DNA from: Vulcanimicrobiota bacterium
GTDB lineage: Bacteria > Vulcanimicrobiota > Vulcanimicrobiia > Vulcanimicrobiales > Vulcanimicrobiaceae
Assembly: GCA_019236975.1 (NCBI GenBank)
Contig: JAFAHZ010000099.1
Coordinates: 1-57,614, forward strand
Length of the DNA: 57,614 nt
Reading direction: 5' to 3'
Shown in pieces: positions 16,130 to 24,332 of this stretch. A model generated the notes under the pieces. The model did not search any database. It was not told where the DNA came from and worked only from the letters and a program-made list of their open reading frames with translations. The translations under genes and the position numbers were made by a program. Each line of letters starts with the position of its first letter. Within the stretch, counting starts at the first letter, position 1.

Positions 16130-17403
16130 GCGGAACCCTCGAAGCGGCGCAGCGAAAGGACGACGGCGGCGGGCAGCACGATTCCCAGCGTCCAAAGCCG
16201 CGTCAGGGACGGCTCCGCAAGCATCGCGACGAATGGAAACGTCAGCGCAAGATACGTGAGGACGCGACGCGCACCGAGGGCGTACGGAACGCTCCACAGC
16301 GCGTACCACGGCGCGGTATAGGCGCCGAGCATCGGAAAAAGCCACACCGCACCGCGCAGACGCCGCCGTCCCGCTAACGCCGCGACGACGGTGCCGGCGG
16401 CGGCGAGTCCTGCAGCAACGTGCAATCCGTTTTCCAGCCCGGACGACGTAGCGTGCAGCGACAGCGCGTGCAGGTACGGTGCGCCGCCGGCGAACCACGA
16501 AGCGGCTAATGCCGAAGCGACCGCGAGTGCGGTTGCGGCAACGCGAGTTACCGGCGATCGGACGCCCGCCAGCACCGGCAGCCCTGCGAGCGCGTACGGC
16601 GCTTTGACGAGCGCTGCGGTCGCGATCAAGAGCGCGGCAAGCCAGGGGAGTGCCGGTGCGACGATTGCTGCCGCAACGGCGATACACGTGGGAAGTGCGT
16701 CGTTATGCGCGTTGAGCACGAACTCGAAATACAGCGCTGGATTGAGCGCGACGATCGCGAGAATCCGAGCCGGCACGCCGTACGCGCGCAGGAGCAGCAC
16801 CAGCCCGGCGAGCGACGCCGCGCCCAGCGTGCGAAGCGCGACGAGCTTCATCGCGAGCGTCGTAAATGGTTCGGTGACCGTGCGCGCGACGGCTAACCAC
16901 AGCGGTCCGTACGTCGTCGGCGGCATCGGGGCGTGCCACCAGACGTTGATGGCGGCGAGATCTCCGGCGAACGGAACGCTCGGCGGGGTGTAGGCAAAAC
17001 GTCCCAGCAGGCCGTTTCCCGCGTAGGCGTAGAGGTCGGCATTCGTGACCACCGGCGCAAACGACATTGCCGCCATAGCGAGCGCGGCACCGACGACGAG
17101 CGGCGTTCGTGCGCCCGAACGGTATAATCCCAGCAGGGCGTATGCTTGCAGCAAACCGATCGCGAGAAGCGCGGCGACCGCGCCGGTCGCGTCTTCTTGC
17201 CAGCGTACTACCGCCAACGGCCAGGGGCCGGCGGTCGCTATCGACGCGCAGATCGTAACCTGGAGCGCGTACGTGCAAACGAGGGCGCTCACCCAGAGCG
17301 CGGGCGGGCAGCGCGGCGTGGGAATCGCGGGCGCGCGCGCCGGGCGAAACAGCTCTGCGCCCGCCAACGCCAGGGCACCCAGATAGTAGACGAAGAAAAT
17401 CAT
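16102..17403 (-). CDS. polyprenyl-phosphate-dependent membrane mannosyltransferase-like protein (GT87/MptB-type)
   Basis: Protein of 433 aa, strongly hydrophobic with about 11-12 predicted helices. The TNADLYAYAGNGLLG loop and the PPTTYGPLWL motif near 160-170 resemble the conserved first loops of GT87 and alpha-1,6-mannosyltransferase (MptA/B) families. FEFVLNAHNDALPT is another family signature. Members elongate glycans on the outer face of the inner membrane. It lies 42 nt downstream of the cytochrome gene on the same strand. Exact sugar and acceptor cannot be judged. Confidence 0.68.
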   Translation of the reverse strand: MIFFVYYLGALALAGAELFRPARAPAIPTPRCPPALWVSALVCTYALQVTICASIATAGPWPLAVVRWQEDATGAVAALLAIGLLQAYALLGLYRSGARTPLVVGAALAMAAMSFAPVVTNADLYAYAGNGLLGRFAYTPPSVPFAGDLAAINVWWHAPMPPTTYGPLWLAVARTVTEPFTTLAMKLVALRTLGAASLAGLVLLLRAYGVPARILAIVALNPALYFEFVLNAHNDALPTCIAVAAAIVAPALPWLAALLIATAALVKAPYALAGLPVLAGVRSPVTRVAATALAVASALAASWFAGGAPYLHALSLHATSSGLENGLHVAAGLAAAGTVVAALAGRRRLRGAVWLFPMLGAYTAPWYALWSVPYALGARRVLTYLALTFPFVAMLAEPSLTRLWTLGIVLPAAVVLSLRRFEGSAQPLQSGPS

Positions 17404-17409
17404 CGCGCG

Positions 17410-17445
17410 TCACACGTCGGAAAGCTTAGTGTGACACGAAGTGTC
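17410..17445 (-). terminator. two overlapping, mutually exclusive hairpins after the cytochrome gene
   Basis: A perfect 5-bp hairpin (GACAC 17433-17437, GTGTC 17441-17445, loop of three) sits directly after the cytochrome stop codon. A second pairing (TCACAC 17410-17415 with GTGTGA 17429-17434) uses two of the same bases, so both cannot form at once. The two could tune read-through into the following glycosyltransferase gene. Stems are short and there is no T tract, so a terminator is only a possibility. Confidence 0.35.
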
Positions 17446-18960
17446 TTACGGTTTGTATCCCGCTACTTGCTTCTCGGTGACCGCCGACGCTTTGTTGCTG
17501 CCGAGAGAGCCGCGGATATACGTGATGACGTCCGCGACGTCGCCGTTCGAGAGCGTCCCCTTCCAGGGCGGCATCTGGCCGTTGTACGTCGAGCCGCCGA
17601 CGACGATCGATCCGTGCAAGCCGTCGAGCACGATACCGATGAGTTTGTTCGGATCGCCCGTGACGACCGGATTATCGGCTAACGGCGGGAAGGCGCCGGG
17701 GCTGCCCTGACCCTGCGCGCCGTGGCAGGACGCGCAGTTCGTCGAGAAAACTTTCGCGCCGTTGGCGTTTGCGGGTGCTCCGGCAGCGCCGCTGACGCCG
17801 GGTCCGGCGGCCGTCCCGCCCGAGGTGGACGCGGCTTCTGCAGGCGCCGCGAGCACTTCCGTCTCCGGCGGCGAGGGCGGCCCCGCGGCTTGCTTGGCCA
17901 TAATCCCGATCTGCGCGTAAATCGAAAGTCCGACGATCGCCGCGACGACGAGCGCCGTCGGCCACAAGATCGCTTTGCGCGAGCCGAACGCCCGCGTCGT
18001 GCTGCGGTCGAGCCACGGCAGAATCAGCACGACGATCAAACCGATCGTCGGAACGATAATCGCCGCGAGCAGCTCGGCGAACGGCCCGTTGCCCAAGAGG
18101 ATCGGAACCAAATTCAGCAGGCCGAAAAGCGAGAGGAAATACCAGGCCGGGTACGGCACGAACGCGCCGTTCGTGGGATCCGCTTTAGCATCGAGGAACG
18201 GCGGAAATACCAACGCGAGAAAAACGATGATGATGAAGACGATCATCGAAAACGCGCCGTCCATGAACATCTGGTCCGGCCAGAAGCGTCCGACCTTGAG
18301 CTTACGCGGATCGTCGGTGACCGGGCCCGCCGAACCGTTGTGCCGGAAGATGGCGAGATGCGCGCCGACCAGTGCGACCAGCGCCGCCGGCATGAGCCAG
18401 ACGTGCAACCCGAAGAAACGGTTGATCGTGTTGGTTCCCATCACCGTGCCGCCTTGCGCGATGTTTTGCAGGATCGCGCCGCCCGGCGGCAGGCCGGTAA
18501 TATTGAGCGAGACTTGCGACGCAAAATACGCGTCCATGTCCCACGGCAGCAGATAACCGGTGAGTCCGAGCACGAGCGTAATCAGCAGCAGCAAGACGCC
18601 GACGACCCACTGAATTTCGCGCGGCGACTTATACGCGCCGAAGATAAGAACTTGCAGCAAGTGCAGGAAGACGAGCGCGATCATTGCGGACGCGCCCCAA
18701 TAGTGCACCGACAGCAGAAAATGCGTCCACGGATTGAGGTAGATCGCGCGGGTGGATTCCCAGGCCGTCGCCGCCGACGGCGCGTAGAAAAAGGTCAGGA
18801 AGATGCCGGTAACGATCTGCACGATCATTGCGAAGAGCGTCGCGCTGCCGAACACGTACCAGTAGCTGGCGCCGCCGGGAACGTCCTCGGTGAGGAACTC
18901 CTGCGTCATCGATACGAAGCCGGTGCGCTTCTCGACCCAATTCAACACGGCAGACAACAT
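17446..18960 (-). CDS. cytochrome b (b6 plus subunit IV) fused to cytochrome c, menaquinol oxidoreductase
   Basis: Protein of 504 aa. The b domain (about 1-350) has heme ligands H86/H100 and H186/H201; spacing of 13 and 14 residues between the pairs is the b6-type pattern. The quinol-site motif reads P271-A-W-Y274 where most enzymes have PEWY. After an Ala/Gly/Pro linker (about 360-400) comes a class I cytochrome c: C409-A-S-C412-H413, with M463 in GQMPPWKG as likely axial ligand. It accepts electrons from menaquinol and passes them to the Rieske and c hemes across the membrane. It follows the Rieske gene by 19 nt. Bacillus-type enzymes split b6 and subunit IV-c into two genes; here all are one chain. 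Confidence 0.93.
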   Translation of the reverse strand: MLSAVLNWVEKRTGFVSMTQEFLTEDVPGGASYWYVFGSATLFAMIVQIVTGIFLTFFYAPSAATAWESTRAIYLNPWTHFLLSVHYWGASAMIALVFLHLLQVLIFGAYKSPREIQWVVGVLLLLITLVLGLTGYLLPWDMDAYFASQVSLNITGLPPGGAILQNIAQGGTVMGTNTINRFFGLHVWLMPAALVALVGAHLAIFRHNGSAGPVTDDPRKLKVGRFWPDQMFMDGAFSMIVFIIIVFLALVFPPFLDAKADPTNGAFVPYPAWYFLSLFGLLNLVPILLGNGPFAELLAAIIVPTIGLIVVLILPWLDRSTTRAFGSRKAILWPTALVVAAIVGLSIYAQIGIMAKQAAGPPSPPETEVLAAPAEAASTSGGTAAGPGVSGAAGAPANANGAKVFSTNCASCHGAQGQGSPGAFPPLADNPVVTGDPNKLIGIVLDGLHGSIVVGGSTYNGQMPPWKGTLSNGDVADVITYIRGSLGSNKASAVTEKQVAGYKP

Positions 18961-18979
18961 GCGCTGCTAACGTCCTTCT

Positions 18980-19660
18980 TTACGACTGATACGAGAGGAT
19001 GACGCGGTCGGGAACCGACGACCGATAGCGGATCCACATCACGTCGGCGACGCCGCTCTGCTCGCGCAGCGGCAGCGGATCCATTCCGCGCGGCGCGGGT
19101 CCCGCGAGGTGCGCGCCGTCGAGGTCGAACTGGGAACCGTGGCACGGACACTGGAAGCGGTTGGCGTCCGCGCTCCAAATCGGCCGGCAGCCGAGATGCG
19201 GACAGATCGGGCTCAAGATGACGAAGCTCATGTTTACGACGTCGTAGCTGCCGTCGGAGAACGGAAGCTTTGCGGGCAGATCCGGGCGTGCGGCTTTGAA
19301 CTTCGCGGGATCCACCTTGACGCCCCAAACGTAGTCGCCGAACGTCTGCTCGGGCAGATACGCGTCCTTCGTTTTCATCGAAAACTCGAGCTTGACCGGT
19401 TTGTCGGTCGCCTTCTGTAAATCGTTCCACTCCGCGGTCGTCAGCGGCGACCAGGTCCCCTTGGCGCCCGCGCCGCTCGGGATCAGCGAGCCGACGATGG
19501 GGATCGCCAAAATGACTCCGACGATGCCGCCGATGGTCAGGGTCGCGCCGGCCATGAAGCTGCGCCGCGAGATGTCTTCGGAGGTTTCCGGCATGTCGTA
19601 TGCCGTCAAAATCTTACGCTGAACGCCTTGAGAAGCGTCGGCCGGCGAATGGTTCGACAA
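18980..19660 (-). CDS. Rieske iron-sulfur protein of the bc complex
   Basis: Protein of 226 aa if started at TTG 19660, which has GGAGAG about 8 nt upstream; ATG 19594 would shorten it by 22 residues but has no visible ribosome site. A twin-arginine signal S31-R-R-S-F-M-A-G precedes one membrane anchor (about 38-60). The 2Fe-2S cluster motifs are C153-P-H-L-G-C158 and C171-P-C-H174-G-S. It moves electrons from quinol to cytochrome c. Its need for Tat export fits the tatA/tatC genes 3 kb upstream on the same strand. Confidence 0.93.
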   Translation of the reverse strand: MSNHSPADASQGVQRKILTAYDMPETSEDISRRSFMAGATLTIGGIVGVILAIPIVGSLIPSGAGAKGTWSPLTTAEWNDLQKATDKPVKLEFSMKTKDAYLPEQTFGDYVWGVKVDPAKFKAARPDLPAKLPFSDGSYDVVNMSFVILSPICPHLGCRPIWSADANRFQCPCHGSQFDLDGAHLAGPAPRGMDPLPLREQSGVADVMWIRYRSSVPDRVILSYQS

Positions 19661-19749
19661 GGTTGCTCTCTCCGGGGAAGCAGGGGCCGTTGCGGTCCCT
19701 TTTCCCAAGCATAATAAGCCTGCCCTGTCGCGGAGGCGATAACAAAGGT
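19661..19749. promoter_or_regulatory. divergent promoter region, Rieske operon and small lipoprotein
   Basis: The 89-nt gap separates divergent starts. An A/T-rich core at 19710-19717 gives CATAAT on the plus strand (19710-19715) and TATTAT on the minus strand (19711-19716), so one patch could serve as -10 for both directions. A TTGCGG lies at 19690-19695, 14 nt before the plus-strand hexamer, which is short spacing. No clear -35 was found for the minus strand. Confidence 0.35.
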
Positions 19750-20058
19750 ATGAAGCGGTTTGCATCGGTCGCCCTCGGCGCCGTCCTGCTCGCGGCATGC
19801 GGCCGGGCGCCGCAGCCGGCGGCCTCGCCGGCGCCCTCCGTCGACCCGGAGATCCTGCGGTTACGATCGGGACTGGCGGAGATGCGGGCGGAGCGCGACG
19901 CGGCGCTCGCGCGCTTGCACGCTGCCGAGCGGAAACCGGGCGTGGTCCGCGTTGTGGTGCGGGAACCGGTTGCCGCCGCGCCGTCGCCGCACGCCGACGA
20001 ATCCGCTCAGCCTCCGAACCGCGTTTTTACCAATCTCTCCACGTCGGCTTCACCCTGA
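19750..20058 (+). CDS. small coiled-coil lipoprotein
   Basis: Protein of 102 aa. N-terminal signal MKRFASVALGAVLLAAC ends with a good lipobox (LLAAC). A Pro/Ala linker is followed by a heptad-like helix (EILRLRSGLAEMRAERDAAL), then a basic and Pro-rich tail. It is probably anchored in the inner or outer membrane. It sits alone on the plus strand between two respiratory operons. No family recognised. Start ATG 19750 gives the shortest signal peptide; longer in-frame starts would bury it. Confidence 0.65.
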   Translation: MKRFASVALGAVLLAACGRAPQPAASPAPSVDPEILRLRSGLAEMRAERDAALARLHAAERKPGVVRVVVREPVAAAPSPHADESAQPPNRVFTNLSTSASP

Positions 20059-20072
20059 CCCTCGAAGCGCGG

Positions 20073-20966
20073 TTACAATTTGTAGCTGTGCAATCCCGAG
20101 ATCCAAATGTTGACGCCGAAGTAGCAGAACAAGATCGAGAGAAAGCCCAGCACGCTGACCCAGTTCGTCCGTAATCCGCGCCACGAGTGGCGTGTGTGAA
20201 GGTGCATGTACGCGAGATAGACTATCCACGAAAATAGCGCCGCCGTCTCTTTCGGATCCCATTGCCAATACGCGCCCCACGATTCTTTCGCCCACATCGC
20301 GCCGGTAATAATCCCAATCGAAATCAACGGCAGTCCGATCGCCACCGCACGATAGACGATCGTATCGAGCTGCGCGAGCGTCGGAAGTGTCTGCATCCAC
20401 TGGGCGAGAGGATTTCCGGCGGCCGCCGCGGCGACGGTTGCGCCGCCTTCGGCTGCAAAGGCCACCTCCCGCGCGAACGCGCGCTCCGCGTAATATTTCA
20501 TGAGGTACGCGCACGAGAAGACGAACGATACGAGAAACGCAGCGTACGAGGAAACGACCAGCGGTACGTGAATTTTCGCCCAATACGATTGCAACGACGG
20601 CACCGGCGGCATCGTCCCTTCGTTCCACGTCACGCCGTAGGCGAGAAAAATCGCGGCCAACCCGACGACGAAGCCGCCCGCCCACCACGCTTTGTAGCGA
20701 AAAGCGAAGCCGATGTAGATGGCGACGGCCATTGCGGCAAAGAGCGAAAGCGAACCGTAGAGATTGAGCAGCGGCCATACGCCGGTCAACTCGTAGCGTG
20801 CGACAAGCTGGGCGAATTGGGCGACGCAGCCCAGGATCGCCAGTGGGGCGCCGACGTGCTGCAGCCACTCTTCGCGCGAGAAGAAGTAGACGAGCAGCGC
20901 GAGTGCGGCAAGCACGTAGGAGCCGAGCGCGGTAACCATTAGGACTTCGTCGAGCGACATTTTCAC
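20073..20966 (-). CDS. ccsA: cytochrome c biogenesis protein CcsA (System II)
   Basis: Protein of 297 aa with about eight membrane helices. It carries the tryptophan-rich heme-handling motif WGAYWQWDPKETAALFSW (WWD domain) near 235-250 and conserved histidines in the flanking helices. With ResB/Ccs1 it exports heme and ligates it to CxxCH apocytochromes on the outer face of the membrane. GTG 20966 overlaps the resB stop as GTGA; ATG two codons later is an alternative. The fused cytochrome b-c is the obvious local client. Confidence 0.92.
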   Translation of the reverse strand: MKMSLDEVLMVTALGSYVLAALALLVYFFSREEWLQHVGAPLAILGCVAQFAQLVARYELTGVWPLLNLYGSLSLFAAMAVAIYIGFAFRYKAWWAGGFVVGLAAIFLAYGVTWNEGTMPPVPSLQSYWAKIHVPLVVSSYAAFLVSFVFSCAYLMKYYAERAFAREVAFAAEGGATVAAAAAGNPLAQWMQTLPTLAQLDTIVYRAVAIGLPLISIGIITGAMWAKESWGAYWQWDPKETAALFSWIVYLAYMHLHTRHSWRGLRTNWVSVLGFLSILFCYFGVNIWISGLHSYKL

Positions 20967-22312
20967 GGTTCCGTTACCTCTTTCAAGCGTACCACCAAAC
21001 GCTCGAACTCGTTGGAGAAAACGTCGTACCCTTTGACGGTGGTTGCGGCCATGCCGACGCGGCTGCGGCCGGGTCCGTCTTCGTCGACTCGAACGTACAG
21101 CCGTGCGGGAAGAAAGTAAAAGGAAACGATGAGGCCGCCGAGCAGCACGAACGCGCCGATGCCCACGAGCGGGATGCCGGGGTCGTAGCGGTACTGGAAG
21201 CCGCTGTACAGCACGTATCGCTCGGGAACGACCCGCCACCCTTCGCCGAGGTCGACGCTGCTGCCCAGCGCAAAAAGGGCGTCGCCCAGCGACCGGCCGT
21301 TTTCGGTCGCGCCCAGCGCGACCGCCGGATCGTTGACGCGCGGATCGGCGGACGGTAGCCCCGATTGTTTATCGACGGTCGGTACGAAACGTTCGTACGT
21401 TACGCTGCGCGCGGTTGCGGGAATGTCGAACGATTCGCCTTCGAACAGCACGCGTCCGGGTAAACCTGGAACGGTTCTTCCGTCGTGCGTGACCACAAAG
21501 CGCATGCCGAACCCGTAGCTCGACTGATAGTAGAGCGTACCGTCGACGTCGATCGGGTGGTTGACGCGTACTACCTCCTTACGCGGAACCGCGTCCTTTC
21601 CGGTCACCGTCACGTGCGAGACGTAATCGATTGGCTGATACACGATCCCGCTTTTCGTCATGATCGGTTGAATCGTGTAGTGAAAATCGTCGAGGCGAAT
21701 CACCGCGTGCGTTTCGGGGACGTCGACGGCCTGGCCGCTGAATACGGCGGTTTCTCCGGAGAATCCGCGCGCCCAATAGATCGTGGTTCCGGCGGCAATT
21801 ATGACGAAGCCGAGGTGAGCGATGAGTACGCCTCGTCTGGCCCAGTTGTGCTTATCGGCAAACGTCCATTCGACGCCGTCGAAAACGCGGTCGCGCACTT
21901 GCCAGCCGCGCTCGGCAAACCATGCCGCAACCTTCCGGCGCACGCCTGCGGCGTCGCCGGCAACGTCGTAAACGGCGTGCAGCGGAATCTTGTCGACCTT
22001 GACGGGATGCAGCGGCGGCAGCCGCGCGGGAATGACGCGCTTGAACGTGCAGACCGTTAGCGACAGAAGAATGAGCCCGATAGTGCCGACGTACCACGGC
22101 GAGTGGTAAACGTTGTCGAACTGCAGTCGCAGGATCGCGCGCGCGATCGGAGCGGCGTAGGAAGCAAAATATGCCGGTGCGTCTTTGCCCTGGTCTACGA
22201 CGACGCCGACGAGCGTGAGCAAACCCCAAACGACGAACAGGCACACGGCGAACAGCACGTTGCCGAACGTGCGGACGAAATCGCCGTATAGGTCTTTTAC
22301 GCGTGCCGCCAC
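20963..22312 (-). CDS. resB: cytochrome c biogenesis protein ResB (Ccs1)
   Basis: About 449 aa. Three N-terminal membrane helices (first near 15-45, then about 70-90 and 155-175), a large periplasmic region containing NHPIDVDGTLYYQSSYG (a ResB hallmark), and a fourth helix near the end. It works with CcsA in System II cytochrome c maturation. The start is not certain: GTG 22312 overlaps tatC by 16 nt, while TTG 22339 would add nine residues and overlap by 43 nt. Neither has a strong ribosome site. Confidence 0.9.
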   Translation of the reverse strand: MAARVKDLYGDFVRTFGNVLFAVCLFVVWGLLTLVGVVVDQGKDAPAYFASYAAPIARAILRLQFDNVYHSPWYVGTIGLILLSLTVCTFKRVIPARLPPLHPVKVDKIPLHAVYDVAGDAAGVRRKVAAWFAERGWQVRDRVFDGVEWTFADKHNWARRGVLIAHLGFVIIAAGTTIYWARGFSGETAVFSGQAVDVPETHAVIRLDDFHYTIQPIMTKSGIVYQPIDYVSHVTVTGKDAVPRKEVVRVNHPIDVDGTLYYQSSYGFGMRFVVTHDGRTVPGLPGRVLFEGESFDIPATARSVTYERFVPTVDKQSGLPSADPRVNDPAVALGATENGRSLGDALFALGSSVDLGEGWRVVPERYVLYSGFQYRYDPGIPLVGIGAFVLLGGLIVSFYFLPARLYVRVDEDGPGRSRVGMAATTVKGYDVFSNEFERLVVRLKEVTEP

Positions 22313-23001
22313 GTTCGTTCGAGAAGCACGATCACCCAAATCGACAGTTCGTACAGCACGTACATCGGCAGCGCGAGCAGCGCCATCGTGAGCGGGTTAC
22401 CGTCCGGTGCGGCGATTCCCCCGGCCACGAACATACCGAAAATGGCGTGGCGCCGATAGCGCATGAGCGAGCGCGCGCTTACGATGCCCAGCCGTGCCAG
22501 CCCGACGAGCACCACGGGCGTCTGAAAGATAATGGCAAACAGCGCGAAGAGGATGATAATGAAACTCAGCGTCGAGGCGACGCCGAACGTCGGCGTCGCA
22601 ACCGCGTTCGTGATCGCCAGCAGCGCGGCAACGACGCGCGGGATGACGACGAAATGCGCGAACGCCAATCCCGCTAATGCCAGGAGCAGCGACGGTGCGA
22701 CGAAGGCGTACACCATTCGGCGCGTGCGCGGATGGATCGCGGGCACGACGAACAGCCAGAGCTGCTGCAGCAGAATCGGCAGTCCGAGCACGATGCCGCC
22801 CACGATCGAAAACTTGAACTCGGTGAAGATGACGTCTGCGGGGCCGAACGCATGCAGCTCCGTTCCCTTGAAGTACTCCTGCGCCATCCAAACGATGACC
22901 GCGTGCGACGGCCAGAAGAGGAGCACGGCGATCGCGCCGACGGTGGCAATCGAGATCAATAGACGCGTACGGAGCTCCCGCAGGTGCTCCGTAAACGGCA
23001 T
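22297..23001 (-). CDS. tatC: twin-arginine translocase subunit TatC
   Basis: Protein of 234 aa, six membrane helices. The first residues MPFTEHLRELRTRL carry the conserved E-H-L-x-E-L-R signature that binds twin-arginine signals. A P-x-L-x-Q-x-x-x-F region (ILLQQLWLFVVPA) and the FQTPVVL helix also match. It forms the receptor complex with TatA/B-type subunits. The frame is open a little upstream (ending DQKE before the ATG), but no start codon is visible there. It is 44 nt downstream of tatA. Confidence 0.95.
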   Translation of the reverse strand: MPFTEHLRELRTRLLISIATVGAIAVLLFWPSHAVIVWMAQEYFKGTELHAFGPADVIFTEFKFSIVGGIVLGLPILLQQLWLFVVPAIHPRTRRMVYAFVAPSLLLALAGLAFAHFVVIPRVVAALLAITNAVATPTFGVASTLSFIIILFALFAIIFQTPVVLVGLARLGIVSARSLMRYRRHAIFGMFVAGGIAAPDGNPLTMALLALPMYVLYELSIWVIVLLERTWRHA

Positions 23002-23045
23002 CTCTTTCTGATCCCACGCTTCGTCGGGGACCGGCTGCAGCGAGT

Positions 23046-23348
23046 TTATGCGCTCGGGGTCCCTTTGCCGGGTGTCGGCGGGGGAACCGCTTCACCGGCG
23101 GCGTTGCCGATCTCCACGTTGTTCATGACGTCGGCATGAGCGGCCGACGCGCGCTGACGCGCCTCTTCGCGGGCTTTAATGGCCGCCTCGTCGGCCTCAA
23201 TTTGCCCCATCATGAACTCTTTCTTGGCCGCTCCGGCGCTGCGCGCGAGCTTCGGCAGCTTCTCGGCGCCGAACAAGAGCGCACCGACCACGAGGATGCC
23301 GATAATAATCGGCGCGTCGATGATCGCGAGAAGGGGGTGAATCGCCAT
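23046..23348 (-). CDS. tatA: twin-arginine translocase subunit TatA/TatB
   Basis: Protein of 100 aa. One N-terminal membrane helix (about 5-25) leads to the hinge FGAEKLPKLARSAGAAKKEF, then an amphipathic helix, and a Glu/Ala-rich then Pro-rich tail. Only one Tat A/B gene is seen here, so it may serve both A and B roles as in Gram-positive minimal systems. It forms the pore for folded proteins such as the Rieske protein encoded nearby. Confidence 0.92.
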   Translation of the reverse strand: MAIHPLLAIIDAPIIIGILVVGALLFGAEKLPKLARSAGAAKKEFMMGQIEADEAAIKAREEARQRASAAHADVMNNVEIGNAAGEAVPPPTPGKGTPSA

Positions 23349-23369
23349 ACTGATCTCCTTGGTTTCTAC

Positions 23370-24332
23370 CTATTCTACGAGCAGCGCGTCGGCAAGGTTC
23401 GCGAGGCTGGTCTTCGCCGTACCCGCAGCGATAGGCTCCAACGCCTGCTTGGCCTGCCGGACGAATGCCGCGATCCTCTCGCGCGTACCGGCCAGGCCGC
23501 CTTGCCGGGCGATTCCGTCGACGATCGCCGGCAGTGCCGCGTTATCGTTCCCGCCATAGAAGCGACGGACGTCCGACTGAAAATTGCGGTCGCCTCGCGC
23601 CATCGCTTCGATCAGCGGAATGGTGACCTTGCGCTCGGTGAGATCGTTGCCGACCGGTTTGCCGAGCGAGCGTTCGTCGGCCGTCACGTCCAACAGATCG
23701 TCCTTCATTTGGAACGCGACTCCGAATGCGTCGCCGTACGCTTGCAGCGCCAAAACGTCGGCCGGGGTCCCGCCGCCGACGATCGCGCCGCACTGCGCGG
23801 AAGCCGCAAACAGCGAAGCCGTTTTCTTGCGCGCGACTTCCACGTATGCGTCGACCCCCAAATCCAAGTCGCCGGTCGCGCGCAGCTGAAGCACTTCGCC
23901 GTCGCAGATATCGGCCAGCGTCGCCGACAGGATATTGGGAATCGGCGGCGCGTACGTCGACGTCACGTTCTTGAAGATCCACGCGAAGAGATAGTCGCCC
24001 GCCAGGACGCTGACGCGATTGCCGTAGTCGACCGCAGTTGCGTTGACGCCGCGGCGCGTTTGCGCGTTGTCCACGACGTCGTCGTGGACGAGCGTCGCGA
24101 CGTGAATGAGCTCCATATACGCGGCGAGATGCAGGTGCTCTACCGGATTGCCGCCGCACGCCGCCGACGACAGCAGCGTTATACGCGGCCGCAGCCGTTT
24201 GCCGCCGGCCGACAGCATGCGTTTGATCGCCTCGGTGATGATGCGGTTGTCGGTCGAAAACGTGGAACGAAAGAACGTCTCGACCTGCTCGTACAGGTCG
24301 GCTTCGCTCTCGAGGCGTGACTTGGCGATCAC
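23370..24332 (-). CDS. trans-polyprenyl diphosphate synthase (menaquinone side chain)
   Basis: Protein of 320 aa. First aspartate-rich motif D84-D-V-V-D88 and second MKDDLLD are present, as is the GGKRLRPR motif near 43-50 for isopentenyl diphosphate binding. Small residues before the first motif and the family likeness suggest a medium/long-chain synthase (HepT/IspB type). It lies directly after menG (ATGA overlap), so it probably makes the menaquinone tail. Confidence 0.92.
   Translation of the reverse strand: MIAKSRLESEADLYEQVETFFRSTFSTDNRIITEAIKRMLSAGGKRLRPRITLLSSAACGGNPVEHLHLAAYMELIHVATLVHDDVVDNAQTRRGVNATAVDYGNRVSVLAGDYLFAWIFKNVTSTYAPPIPNILSATLADICDGEVLQLRATGDLDLGVDAYVEVARKKTASLFAASAQCGAIVGGGTPADVLALQAYGDAFGVAFQMKDDLLDVTADERSLGKPVGNDLTERKVTIPLIEAMARGDRNFQSDVRRFYGGNDNAALPAIVDGIARQGGLAGTRERIAAFVRQAKQALEPIAAGTAKTSLANLADALLVE

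Noticed and set aside
17722-19002. Long plus-strand frame opposite the cytochrome and Rieske genes
   Set aside because: Translation is Arg/Asp/Glu-rich with no motif, typical of high-GC shadow frames opposite membrane protein genes.
23136-24320. Long plus-strand frame opposite tatA and the polyprenyl synthase
   Set aside because: Same shadow pattern; the minus-strand genes have complete catalytic motifs.
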